A stretch of 64,000 nt of DNA, taken from Hoeflea_A sp965216535. GTDB taxonomy: Bacteria > Pseudomonadota > Alphaproteobacteria > Rhizobiales > Rhizobiaceae. How positions within the stretch are numbered: the first letter of the stretch is position 1; every line of letters starts with the position of its first letter. The notes under the pieces are model-generated. The model was given only the letters and a program-made list of their open reading frames with translations. It searched no databases and was not told where the DNA came from. A program made the position numbers and the translations under genes. Below, one piece after another: positions 16,916-25,333 of this stretch. Location: positions 6,386,001 through 6,450,000 of the forward strand of contig OZ244175.1 of assembly GCA_965216535.1 (NCBI GenBank). Reading direction: 5' to 3'.

Positions 16916-17409
16916 AATCGCAACTCCATTAGTTCGTTCCCTTACCGAACTAATTAGATTATCCGAGCCGAGGCGTCAAGTTGGTCAGGCCAAGGAGCAC
17001 AAATTCGAATCTAGAATCCGCGATCCGTGACGCGTTACACAAGGAGACCTTGCCGAGTCCTGCCGGAACGGGGAGCGGTGTTCGGCAAGAACCGCGTTCT
17101 AGGCCGGCATGCGCCTTCTCCAAACCAATGGCGATGCTTTTCTGAACGAATTGAACTCTGCCCTGCCCCGGACAGGAGCTTCAGAGGCACGAAAGGTCTG
17201 CGTCCGGCTTCGACAACGACGGGACCCGCCCTCCGATCCGCACACCCGAGGCCATGCCGAGAGGCCGCACGTTTGACGACCCAGCGTCGGCTTCAATTGC
17301 AGATCGGCAGCTCTAGCGGCGGTTGTTTTGGAAGGGACCGCCTCCATGCATTGATGATCGGTTGGAGGGTTCGTTTGGGCCAGAATTTGGGAGTGCCGAT
17401 CGCCTTGAT
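16916..17409. other. 494-bp stretch holding the ROK operon promoter
   Basis: Apart from the operator and promoter at 16928-16965 nothing convincing is seen. Short overlapping open frames on both strands from 17027 to 17578 lack family features and starts. The L,D-transpeptidase-like gene ends at 17410. Confidence 0.4.
16928..16954 (-). promoter_or_regulatory. Probable operator of the ROK-regulated operon
   Basis: Perfect inverted repeat ATTAGTTCG (16928-16936) / CGAACTAAT (16946-16954) with a nine-base spacer, 13 bases upstream of the TTG start of the ROK gene. On the coding strand a -10-like TAATCT overlaps the upstream arm. Spacing and position fit autoregulation by the ROK protein. Confidence 0.55.
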
Positions 17410-18273
17410 TCACGCGGCGTTCCAGTAGAGCCCGGCGCGCGACAGGGACCGTTTGCTCTTCACCGCTTTGGTAACGGCTTTGATGTCGTCGGATTCCGGA
17501 TAGATGTAGAGCGTCGTCGGATTGCCTTCCACCAGCGCAAGAATGTCCCTGGAAGCCGATGGCGACCAAGTTGTGCAACCGTTGCTGCGGCCGCCCGTAT
17601 AGTTCACCAATCTACCAAAGGGCACATAACCCTGTTTGTCGGCGTAGCGGCTCTTCGGATTCTTGTAGCGGCACTGCCACTTCAGGAAAACAGCCGGATG
17701 CCCTCCGATGGCCCGCTCTCTGGCGTTTTTCGTATCGCCTTCCCCGTCAAAAAGCAGGAACGTGCGACGGAAAGGTCTCCGCTTGCCCGATTTGCGATAG
17801 TAGCCTTTGAAAGACGTCCGCGTTTCGGCCGTTACATAGGATCCGCCCGTCGTCAGCTTCGACCCCTCCGCATTGCTGAAGTGCTTCGCGCATTGCCGGC
17901 CGTTCGCGAAGTTTGCGCGTTTCAGTTTCCGTCCGTTGCCGTAGCCAGAGGAAACCGCGCGGAAGGATTTCCTTGATTCGCAAATGATATAAAACCGACG
18001 GCCCGGTTTGCCCGCCGGCGATGTGCTCGGGCGTGTTGCATCCTTGGCGAAGTAGCAGGGATTTCTGACTGCGCCCTGGCGTTTTTTTCGTTTGTAAAGC
18101 GCTCGTGCCCTCTTCAGGACCACGGGGGCGATTTGGCCGTCATCCGTGCCAACATGTTTTTGCAACCAGGCCGGAATGCCCGAGGTTTGCGCGGCTGCCC
18201 GAAGTGGCAGCGAACACGACAACGCAACGAGGACAAAGACCGCAATGGGTAAGCGGAGCAGATACAGCCGCAT
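17410..18273 (-). CDS. Exported L,D-transpeptidase-like protein
   Basis: A 287-residue protein from Met at 18273 with a Sec signal peptide (MRLYLLRLPIAVFVLVALSC). The mature protein is very basic. Near residue 235 the segment GGRSNGCTTWS resembles the S-x-GC catalytic motif of murein L,D-transpeptidase domains (YkuD_2-like), with Cys as nucleophile. It may cross-link or modify peptidoglycan in the periplasm. The usual upstream catalytic His is not obvious, and other Cys residues could form disulphides, so catalysis is uncertain. It stands alone. Confidence 0.55.
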   Translation of the reverse strand: MRLYLLRLPIAVFVLVALSCSLPLRAAAQTSGIPAWLQKHVGTDDGQIAPVVLKRARALYKRKKRQGAVRNPCYFAKDATRPSTSPAGKPGRRFYIICESRKSFRAVSSGYGNGRKLKRANFANGRQCAKHFSNAEGSKLTTGGSYVTAETRTSFKGYYRKSGKRRPFRRTFLLFDGEGDTKNARERAIGGHPAVFLKWQCRYKNPKSRYADKQGYVPFGRLVNYTGGRSNGCTTWSPSASRDILALVEGNPTTLYIYPESDDIKAVTKAVKSKRSLSRAGLYWNAA

Positions 18274-18428
18274 CGAGGCAGTCTCCTGGTAGACTTTCCT
18301 CGTCACAGGCTAACACAAACCACCCTCTCAAAAGTTACCATTCCGGTGGATAACGCAAAGGCGGTCAGTTGCACTTGGTGATCACGGTACCCGATGCGGG
18401 CCAACACCAGATCGACCTGCCGATTTGA

Positions 18429-18683
18429 TCAATGCCGGCTGGCGGCCCCGGCCTGGTCAAGCAGGTCGGCGATATCACGCAATGATGTGCAGGATTTGAG
18501 ATCTTCGGGCGTGAGAACATGTCCCGTCTCGTCTTCGATGGCGAAGACCAGGGTGAGGTGGAGAATGTTGTCCCAACCCTTGAGGTGGTAAATGGGGACA
18601 TCGCAGTTCACCTGGTCGGCGGGCAACTCCAGAATCCGCGCCACCATGTGTTGAACCGAAACGAGATTGTCATCGTAGGGCAT
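18429..18683 (-). CDS. Acyl carrier protein-like protein lacking the phosphopantetheine serine
   Basis: An 84-residue acidic protein from ATG 18683 (MPYDDNLVSV) with the four-helix ACP pattern: the LxGWDxLxHLxLxxxIE stretch, then LTPEDLKSCTSLRDIADLL. At the place where carrier proteins have Asp-Ser-Leu, this one reads GWDNILHL; Asn replaces the serine that carries 4'-phosphopantetheine. The codon is AAC on the coding strand, so two substitutions separate it from a TCC or AGC serine context. It should not carry an acyl group and may be a structural or partner-binding ACP relic. No synthase or ligase gene is adjacent. Confidence 0.65.
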   Translation of the reverse strand: MPYDDNLVSVQHMVARILELPADQVNCDVPIYHLKGWDNILHLTLVFAIEDETGHVLTPEDLKSCTSLRDIADLLDQAGAASRH

Positions 18684-18992
18684 AGCTGACCTCGATATTT
18701 CCCATCCATTTTGACTGGATTTGGGCCGAGGAAGCAATGTGTTCAAGCGTTTATTTGGTTAAATTTTCGTAATAAACCTAAGTTTAACAATGACATCAAC
18801 GCATCAGTCGCGATTTCGACATTCAAAGTCATTTATTCTGAATTCTGTGTTCAAGTAATAGAAGGAGTCTCGTCAGCCTTCTATTTGCGGGCATTCGGTA
18901 TTCGACGTTCGATGAGTTTGGTGTGGCGCAAAGTAGCTCACCACACAGAAGAAGCGGTGCAGAGTCGGCTCCTCAGTCGCCAGCCACCGAGG
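18684..18992. other. 309-bp AT-rich stretch between the ACP-like gene and folD
   Basis: No gene is supported here. The sequence from about 18740 to 18870 is clearly more AT-rich than its surroundings. GTGTGG (18921-18926) / CCACAC (18941-18946) could pair, but no T-run follows on the folD transcript strand. Confidence 0.4.
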
Positions 18993-19892
18993 TCAGAATG
19001 TCGGTGGTGTTTTGCCGGCGGCGCGATAGGCCGATACGACAGTGTTGGCCATCAGCATGGCAATCGTCATCGGTCCCACGCCACCTGGCACAGGAGTAAT
19101 GGCGCCCGCAACAGCCTCGCATTCCTCATAAGCGACGTCTCCGACGAGACGACTTTTGCCCTCGCCACGTTCCGGAGCCGGAATCCGATTGATACCGACG
19201 TCGATGACAGTCGCACCGGGTTTGACCCAATCGCCGCGAACCATCTCGGGACGTCCGACAGCCGCAACCAGAATATCGGCGTTACGGCACAATCCCGGCA
19301 GGTCCGGGGTGCGGCTATGTCCGATGGTAACCGTGGCATTGGCTGCAAGCAGCAAGCTCGCCATGGGCTTGCCGACAATGTTGGATCGGCCGATTACGAC
19401 AGCCGTCAGACCGGACAGATCGCGGCCACGCACCCGTTCAATCAGCAGCATCGACCCTGCAGGCGTACAGGGCACGAAGGCGCTGTCGACGTCACCGACC
19501 GTGAGCTTGCCGGCATTGACGACGTGAAACCCGTCAACATCCTTGGCGGCATCGATCGCCTGGATAACCCGTTTGTCATCAATGTGGTCGGGAAGCGGCA
19601 ATTGAACCAGAATTCCGTGAATTGCGGGATCGGCATTCAGCTCGGCCACTTTGGCCAGCAACTCGTCCTCTGAGGTCTCAACGGACATGTCGTGCTGGAC
19701 GGAATGGAAACCGCATTCTTTTGCCTTGCGGCTTTTCGATGCCACATAAACCTGACTGGCCGGGTCTTCGCCGACAATCACCACCGCAATTCCCGGCGTG
19801 ATTCCGTCGGATTGTACGAGTGCGGAGGATGCCTGTTTGACGGTCTCGATCACGTCTTCGGCGACGGCCTTGCCGTCAATTCTGGTTGCCAT
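18993..19892 (-). CDS. folD: Bifunctional methylenetetrahydrofolate dehydrogenase / cyclohydrolase
   Basis: A 299-residue protein from Met at 19892 (MATRIDGKAVAEDV). It interconverts 5,10-methylene-, methenyl- and 10-formyl-tetrahydrofolate in one-carbon metabolism. Key signatures: YVASKSRKAKECG with the catalytic Lys, QLPLPDHID, the VIGRSNIVGKPMASLLL Rossmann part, and the C-terminal TPVPGGVGPMTIAMLMANT. Normal length for FolD. It stands alone between unrelated genes; an upstream extension to 19937 is unlikely. Confidence 0.95.
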   Translation of the reverse strand: MATRIDGKAVAEDVIETVKQASSALVQSDGITPGIAVVIVGEDPASQVYVASKSRKAKECGFHSVQHDMSVETSEDELLAKVAELNADPAIHGILVQLPLPDHIDDKRVIQAIDAAKDVDGFHVVNAGKLTVGDVDSAFVPCTPAGSMLLIERVRGRDLSGLTAVVIGRSNIVGKPMASLLLAANATVTIGHSRTPDLPGLCRNADILVAAVGRPEMVRGDWVKPGATVIDVGINRIPAPERGEGKSRLVGDVAYEECEAVAGAITPVPGGVGPMTIAMLMANTVVSAYRAAGKTPPTF

Positions 19893-20020
19893 TGGGCATC
19901 GCTCCATGATGTAGGGCCGGAAATCGGCTGGCGTCATATGCCGTGCCCGAGAGGGGCACAGGCCGACTCCTTAGACCAGAATTTCTCGATAACCAATAGT
20001 CTGAGTGCGGCGGCTCAGTG

Positions 20021-22042
20021 TCAGAATTCGCCGCGGCTGGTGCGAATGGTGCGGACCGGAAGAGGTCGGCCAGCCTGCCGCGCGGCCCGGCGGGCCTGGT
20101 AGAGTTGCTCCACCGTTTCGCGCATCTGATGAATTTCCGAACGGATGTCCTCAGCTTCCCGGTCGAGGTCCTGCTCTTCGGTCGAGCCGATAGCCCAGTG
20201 GCGCTCGGGCTCGGTGCTGTTCGAATGATCCTCTGCGACGATCGGCCGGGCCAGAAGTGGATCCGGTGCCTGCCGCGGTGGATCGGCATATACAGGCGCG
20301 GATCGCGGTTCCTCCGGTTCAGGTTCGGGCTGGCGCTCATCCTCCACGTCTTCCGCTTCCGCGAAAACCCCTTCCACCGGCTTTGCCCGCACGGGCTCAC
20401 CGGCATTGTCGAAAAGGTCTCCGGCTCCTTCGCGGATGCTGCGGTAGGCGCCGAACAGCATTGCGATGGCCAGGCCGGCCAAAAAACCGGCCATCATGCC
20501 ACCAGCGGCGATGAATTTGCGCGACGGTCCGGCGGGTTCGATCGGTGCGGTGGCCTCGGAAATGATGCGGATATTGCTGGTGTTGAGATTTTGCTGCTCA
20601 CCCGTTTCTCGGGCGCGCTTCAGGAAGGACTGATATATCTCAGACGTCGCCGCAGCTTCCCGCTCCAATTCACGCAAGCGCACCAAAGCCGCCGAATTGT
20701 CGACCTGCTGGCTCTTCAACACGGCCAGATCGGCGGCGAGCTGTTGCTCGGACTGGACGATGCGCCGCAGTTCCGTCTGGGTTGCCTCGACGATACGGCG
20801 CAATTCATTGCTGATTTCGGCGCGCGCAGTGGCCAGTGCCTGTTCAGCGGCAATGCGCTGCGGATGGCGCGGTCCGAGACTGGTGGTCAAGGCGTCGAAG
20901 CTGCGCTTGGCCGCCGCATAGGCGCCACGCAGTTCGCCGATGGTGGACGATTGCAGGATTTCCGGTGCGGTTCCTGCCAACAGCGCGTCGACATCGAGTT
21001 GCCGTGCCGTTTCGGCTCTGACCTGGATCTCGACTTTCTGGGCGCGGATCTGAGCCAGTTGCTGATTGAGCTGAACCAACTGGGCATCGGTGATCAGAGT
21101 GCCGCCCGCGTCGACCAGATCGTTTTCCGCCTTGTATTGCTCGACCCGCCGTTCAGCCGCTTCAACATCGCGGCGCAACTCGTCGAGTTGCCGGTTGAGA
21201 GACGCCGACGTGCGTTCGAACAGTTCCGACTGCGCCTCGCGCTGCTTGCTGATATAGACATCGACAACGGTGTTGGCGATCTCCGCCGATAATTGCGGGT
21301 CTTCCGTTTCGGCCTCGACATAAACGATAAAGGTCCGCTCGCCGCGATACGCGACGACAGCTCTGGATAGCGACTGGACGGCCATGAAGTTGCGATCGCT
21401 GGCCGTGTCGCCTCCATCGATCAATCCGCGAGCGGCGGACAGAACGCCTCCGAGTTCATCGGGATCGGTTCCGTTGAATTCGGGATTGTCCGCAAGGTTG
21501 AGCTGGGTCACAACGGACTGCAACACCGGGCTGGAATCGACGATAGCCACCTGGCTGTCGACCAGAGCAAGGGTGGAATCAGAGGAATAGGACTGCGGCA
21601 GCAAATCGGTATCGGTCATCCGCAATTCGCGCGGATCGAGCACGAACTGACTGACGGCGACATATTTGTGCGGCGTCGACAGCGCCATTAGGACACCGAG
21701 AGCGGCGCCGAGAATTGTCGTGAACGCAATGAAGAACCGAAAACGCCAGGCGGTGGTAAGCAGCACGAGCGGGTCGATCAGCGGCTTGTCTTCCGGCGCC
21801 GGGCCGGCATAGGCGCTCATGCCACCTGCTCCATCCACTGGAGGAGCGACGGACGCCCGCGCAGCACTTTGATCATCTGCCGCGCCGCGTCGAAACCGCG
21901 CGCGAAGGCGATCGGCCCAGCCGGCTGCGGCGGCCTCATCGGTACCGTCGGACGCTGCTGGCGCATCGTCCTGCACAGCCTTTCCGCGACTGAGCAGCGA
22001 ACGGCGGCCGGCACCTTTTCCTTCCGAATCCGGATCGAACAT
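20021..22042 (-). CDS. Exopolysaccharide chain-length/copolymerase protein (Wzz/ExoP-like)
   Basis: A 673-residue inner-membrane protein of the PCP class. It has a disordered acidic N-terminus (1-85), a first membrane helix near 105-125 (FRFFIAFTTILGAALGVLMA), a periplasmic Wzz domain, a long coiled coil at about 260-480, a second helix near 515-535 (FIAAGGMMAGFLAGLAIAML) and a charged cytoplasmic tail. No Walker-type tyrosine autokinase domain follows, so it is the split form lacking BY-kinase. It controls polymer length or export together with a flippase and polymerase. The flippase gene is divergent across 374 bp. Confidence 0.85.
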   Translation of the reverse strand: MFDPDSEGKGAGRRSLLSRGKAVQDDAPAASDGTDEAAAAGWADRLRARFRRGAADDQSAARASVAPPVDGAGGMSAYAGPAPEDKPLIDPLVLLTTAWRFRFFIAFTTILGAALGVLMALSTPHKYVAVSQFVLDPRELRMTDTDLLPQSYSSDSTLALVDSQVAIVDSSPVLQSVVTQLNLADNPEFNGTDPDELGGVLSAARGLIDGGDTASDRNFMAVQSLSRAVVAYRGERTFIVYVEAETEDPQLSAEIANTVVDVYISKQREAQSELFERTSASLNRQLDELRRDVEAAERRVEQYKAENDLVDAGGTLITDAQLVQLNQQLAQIRAQKVEIQVRAETARQLDVDALLAGTAPEILQSSTIGELRGAYAAAKRSFDALTTSLGPRHPQRIAAEQALATARAEISNELRRIVEATQTELRRIVQSEQQLAADLAVLKSQQVDNSAALVRLRELEREAAATSEIYQSFLKRARETGEQQNLNTSNIRIISEATAPIEPAGPSRKFIAAGGMMAGFLAGLAIAMLFGAYRSIREGAGDLFDNAGEPVRAKPVEGVFAEAEDVEDERQPEPEPEEPRSAPVYADPPRQAPDPLLARPIVAEDHSNSTEPERHWAIGSTEEQDLDREAEDIRSEIHQMRETVEQLYQARRAARQAGRPLPVRTIRTSRGEF

Positions 22043-22236
22043 CTGAACCTTTCGAAGACTACATCAATCAAGCGCCCGGCCTATGACTAACGCACCCTAA
22101 ACAGGTATGGAAAACAAATCGTAAACACACGTTCAAAGTGCGTCCTGCCTTTCTCCGCGGAACCGCGTATTAAGGAATTTGACGTATCCTACCATCGCGA
22201 CTGTTGGGCCGTGGGGCATCTCACGGTGCCTACATA

Positions 22237-22403
22237 CTAGTGTGGTGGATTTGAAGTTCCTATCAATATTGCAGCGACCTCTGGTAGAAACTTCAAATCC
22301 ATAAACCACACTGGAATCATAACCTTGCTGGTGTCCTGATTGAATCTGAAGTTCGTTCGGAGCACGCTGCAAAATGAGGCGAACTTCAGATTCAGGACAC
22401 TAG
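22237..22403. repeat. Intact 167-bp double-palindrome repeat element
   Basis: Two hairpins bordered by CTAG. Hairpin 1: AGTGTGGT + GGATTTGAAGTT (22239-22258) pairs with AACTTCAAATCC (22289-22300) + ACCACACT (22305-22312). Hairpin 2: GTGTCCTGA (22331-22339) + GAATCTGAAGTTCG (22342-22355) pairs with the arm ending GGACAC at 22400. A second copy, split in two, lies at 2851-2899 and 4286-4401. The two-palindrome layout recalls rhizobial RIME elements, but family membership is not tested. It sits between the divergent Wzz-like and flippase genes, 14 bases before the flippase start. Confidence 0.85.
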
Positions 22404-22416
22404 ACGGGCGGACAGC

Positions 22417-23682
22417 TTGCCACAAACCTGGCTCGATTTCATTGCGCGGCATATTCGAATCGTTCGCGGCTATATCTGGGCGCTCAGCGGTTCCGCCGGA
22501 CGCCTGGTCATTTCACTTGCCTATTTCGTCGCCATTGCAAACGCCCTTTCCATCGGCGATTTCGGGCTTTTCGCCACCGCTTCTGCGACCGGCATCGTCC
22601 TCTCCCGCATCACCGCGATGGGGTTTTCCTCTCCACTCTACCGGGTCGCCACCGTCAAACCGCGGCTGATCGGCTGCTACTCGATGGGCTACCTGGCGGC
22701 CCTTGTGCTGTCGCTTCCCCTGGTCGCAATCGCCGCGCTGGTCGCCTATCTCCTTGTCTTTGCGGCCGACATGAGCGCCGGCGTGTTTGCGCTCTTCATT
22801 ATCGCTGAAACGCTGTTCTGGCGCTCCGTCGAGATCGTCATGATCGTCAACAATGGCATGGGCCGTTTCGCTCGAGCGGCAATCCTGGTGGTGATCGGAT
22901 CTTCTATGCGCGCCGCCGCGGCCGTCAGCTTCTCGCTTCTGGGCTATACAAGCCTGGGGCTATGGGGCTACTACTATCTCGTGGCCAACGGGCTGGTGAT
23001 GGTCATCGGACTTGTTGTGTTCTATCCCCGGTCGTCCTTGCGCTGGCGCCCTGCCCTTTACCTGCGGCGATGGCGAGACAGCCTCTCGGTGGCCGGCGCG
23101 GAAATCCTGTTTTATCTGCAGTCGGAACTCGACAAGCTGCTGGTTTTGGCAATCGGCGGCCCCGTAACCGCCGGTATCTACGCAATCATCATGCGACTGG
23201 TCGACTTGACGGCCTTACCGATCCGCACCTTCAACATGATGTTGGTGCAGACCATCATGCGGTCTCGTGAAACGATCGCATCGATCAAGATTCGGGCCAT
23301 GATCGAGACCGGCGTCGCCGCCGTTTCAACGGCCGCCTTGCTGTTTTTTGCGGCCTTTCTGACGCTCTACCCGACGGCCCTGGGCCACAACGTGGCAGAG
23401 GCGGCTCCCCTTCTGATCCTCGTGGTCGCCGTGCCGGCGCTGCGCAATCTGATCGAGTACCAGTCTGAACTGCTTTACGCCACCGGACGAACCTTCGTGC
23501 GCGTCGTCAACCTGGCGCTGATCGGACTCGCCAAGGCGGCAATGCTGGCGGTTCTTTTGACGTATTTCAATACGGTCGAAGCCTGGGCGCCTATGCTGAA
23601 TGCCGTGTTCGTCGTTCTCTATCTGCTCTCGCTGTCGCTGACCTATCCGGCGCTAAGAGGCGCGAAACCAAGGGTCATCTAG
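22417..23682 (+). CDS. Polysaccharide flippase (Wzx-like, MATE/MOP superfamily)
   Basis: A 421-residue, strongly hydrophobic protein with about twelve predicted membrane helices. It has the MOP-type N-terminus (GYIWALSGSAGRLVISLAYF), a central amphipathic LQSELDKLLVLAIGGPVTAG segment and a short cytoplasmic tail. It would move lipid-linked oligosaccharide repeat units across the inner membrane. The start is a TTG at 22417 with only a weak upstream GGGCGG; the palindromic repeat ends 14 bases before it, so 5' transcript structure may affect expression. Glycosyltransferases and a Wzz-like gene nearby support an exopolysaccharide role. Confidence 0.8.
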   Translation: MPQTWLDFIARHIRIVRGYIWALSGSAGRLVISLAYFVAIANALSIGDFGLFATASATGIVLSRITAMGFSSPLYRVATVKPRLIGCYSMGYLAALVLSLPLVAIAALVAYLLVFAADMSAGVFALFIIAETLFWRSVEIVMIVNNGMGRFARAAILVVIGSSMRAAAAVSFSLLGYTSLGLWGYYYLVANGLVMVIGLVVFYPRSSLRWRPALYLRRWRDSLSVAGAEILFYLQSELDKLLVLAIGGPVTAGIYAIIMRLVDLTALPIRTFNMMLVQTIMRSRETIASIKIRAMIETGVAAVSTAALLFFAAFLTLYPTALGHNVAEAAPLLILVVAVPALRNLIEYQSELLYATGRTFVRVVNLALIGLAKAAMLAVLLTYFNTVEAWAPMLNAVFVVLYLLSLSLTYPALRGAKPRVI

Positions 23683-23696
23683 AGAGTCTTTGGCTA

Positions 23697-24323
23697 TCAG
23701 ACCACAATGTCGACGATGGCTTCCGGCGCATCCGGTCCGTCGCGAAATGTCATCGACACCGATTTCGCCTGATCCTCGGACATGCGTCGATAGAGCGAGT
23801 CACGGTCATTGTCCGGATGGCCATCGATGTAGAATTGCGTCGTCAGCAATTCCCGCTCGCCGTCCAGCACCTTGACATGAATGTGCGGCGTGCGTCCGGG
23901 ATAGGGTGTCGGCCTGATGGTCCGAAAGCGATAGCGGCCGTCCTCGTCAGTGATGTCGTGGCCGAAGCCCTGGAATGCTTCGTCGCTCGGAACCGTTCGG
24001 TCATCTCCTGGGTGGAGGTATTTGCCGTTGACGTCGCATTGCCAGATTTCTACGCGCCTCCCGGCCATGGGAGCGCCGTCCCCGGTCATCAGTTGGCCTT
24101 TCAGGTGAACGATTTCGCCGCCGGCTTCTTCGACGCGGCCTGCTATCTTGACGAGATCGTTGTCGATGTCTGCCCGCCGCATGTCAGGTGTGGGGTAGAA
24201 AGGCCCCTCGGCCGCGCCTGGTGTGACACCGGAACCTTGGGCGAAACGAAACCAGGCGAATCCTCCCAGCAGCGCGGCCAATCCGCTGATCAAACCGCGA
24301 CGCGTCGTTTTGGATAAAGACAT
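23697..24323 (-). CDS. Tat-exported intradiol ring-cleavage dioxygenase
   Basis: A 208-residue protein from Met at 24323. The N-terminus SKTTRRGLISGLAALLGG has a twin-arginine motif followed by a hydrophobic stretch, suggesting Tat export after cofactor binding. The core matches the intradiol dioxygenase fold: AEGPFYP, the GRRVEIWQCDVNGKY strand, and iron ligands in TPYPGRTPHIHVKV (Tyr, two His), with another Tyr nearby. Such enzymes open catechol rings using non-haem Fe(III), but exported versions have uncertain substrates. It lies within the polysaccharide region, converging with the flippase gene. Confidence 0.8.
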   Translation of the reverse strand: MSLSKTTRRGLISGLAALLGGFAWFRFAQGSGVTPGAAEGPFYPTPDMRRADIDNDLVKIAGRVEEAGGEIVHLKGQLMTGDGAPMAGRRVEIWQCDVNGKYLHPGDDRTVPSDEAFQGFGHDITDEDGRYRFRTIRPTPYPGRTPHIHVKVLDGERELLTTQFYIDGHPDNDRDSLYRRMSEDQAKSVSMTFRDGPDAPEAIVDIVV

Positions 24324-24437
24324 GGTTGCAACTCGTTCCAGCGAATGGCCGACTAGAAGGGAATTGGTGTCCGCCATCGATGCGGACAAGCTCTTTAGAG
24401 AAAAATGTGATTGCTGACGGCCCCGATGGCCGAATGA

Positions 24438-25310
24438 TCAGGCAGCCAGAACGAGCCGTCGAATGTCAGCGAGGTCGTAGCCGATGAAGGACTGGATGCC
24501 GATGCCGATTTGGTAAGCTTCCATGCCGCCGACAAAAGCTTTCAGGTTCTTCTGTGGAGCACTGTCGACCTGACCATTCCACATCACGCGACACAACGCT
24601 TCGTCGCTGTGGAAGTGGCCAGCACCAGACAGGACGGAATCGGCATAGGCTCCGTAGAGGGTGCACTCCGAAATCGCCCGGTTACGAGCGACCGCGTGAA
24701 CCCATCCGGTACTGTTTTGCTCTTCCAGATGGTCGAGCAATGATTTCAGAGTATCCGTTCGCCAGCCAATCAGCGTATTGATGTAGTCGTGATAGGGCGG
24801 CTGCGGTTGCACGGGAATTCCAAGCAGACGTTGGGTGCGTCGGACCCATTGACAGTGTTTTGGCAAGTCGGCGGTGATGCCGTTGTCGCGCCGGTAAAGA
24901 CGGAGATCACCGTTTTGCCAGAGCGTCGCCGGATCAAAATTGCGCATCAGGACCACATCAGAATCCGCCGAGAAGATCGTTTGCTCCGACAGGAGACGGC
25001 CCATGCCGAGACGGCGCAACTGTTGTACATGCCAACCACGCAAGGGAGGCGTGAAGGGGCTCAACCAGACGCGGCGGCGACCCAGCGAGAGCGGATCCGG
25101 GAATGGTCTCAGCCAACCCGGAAGGATTTCGCGCTCGTCCACGACCACGCGTCGCGACCCTTGCAGGGCGGAAAACTGCGCCACGTCGGCGGCCTCAACG
25201 AGGATGTAATGGTACCAGTCGCCCTCGAGCCGCCGGTCGAGGCTGTCACACAGCAGACGGCAACGCTCGAAATCCGCCGCGTAGGAAGCCGTGATAACCG
25301 CTGTGCTCAT
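24438..25310 (-). CDS. Putative glycosyltransferase (DUF6492-like)
   Basis: A 290-residue soluble protein from Met at 25310 (MSTAVITASYAADFERCRLL). The N-terminal Rossmann-like strand, the FSADSDVVLMRNF segment with a DxD-like motif, and the later YHDYINTLIGWR and GAGHFHSDEALCRVMW blocks fit the DUF6492 group of GT-A-like proteins found in polysaccharide clusters. It probably transfers a sugar in the cytoplasm; donor and acceptor are unknown. The WecG-like gene lies 23 bp upstream in the same direction. Confidence 0.65.
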   Translation of the reverse strand: MSTAVITASYAADFERCRLLCDSLDRRLEGDWYHYILVEAADVAQFSALQGSRRVVVDEREILPGWLRPFPDPLSLGRRRVWLSPFTPPLRGWHVQQLRRLGMGRLLSEQTIFSADSDVVLMRNFDPATLWQNGDLRLYRRDNGITADLPKHCQWVRRTQRLLGIPVQPQPPYHDYINTLIGWRTDTLKSLLDHLEEQNSTGWVHAVARNRAISECTLYGAYADSVLSGAGHFHSDEALCRVMWNGQVDSAPQKNLKAFVGGMEAYQIGIGIQSFIGYDLADIRRLVLAA

Positions 25311-25333
25311 GCGCCGCCCCGCCCTGATCCAGT

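Noticed and set aside
17027..17578. Overlapping small frames on both strands before the L,D-transpeptidase-like gene
   Set aside because: No family signature, no consistent start, and mutual overlap.
20018..21292. 424-residue frame antisense to the Wzz/ExoP-like gene
   Set aside because: Complement of Glu/Ala-rich coiled coil; no recognisable domain.
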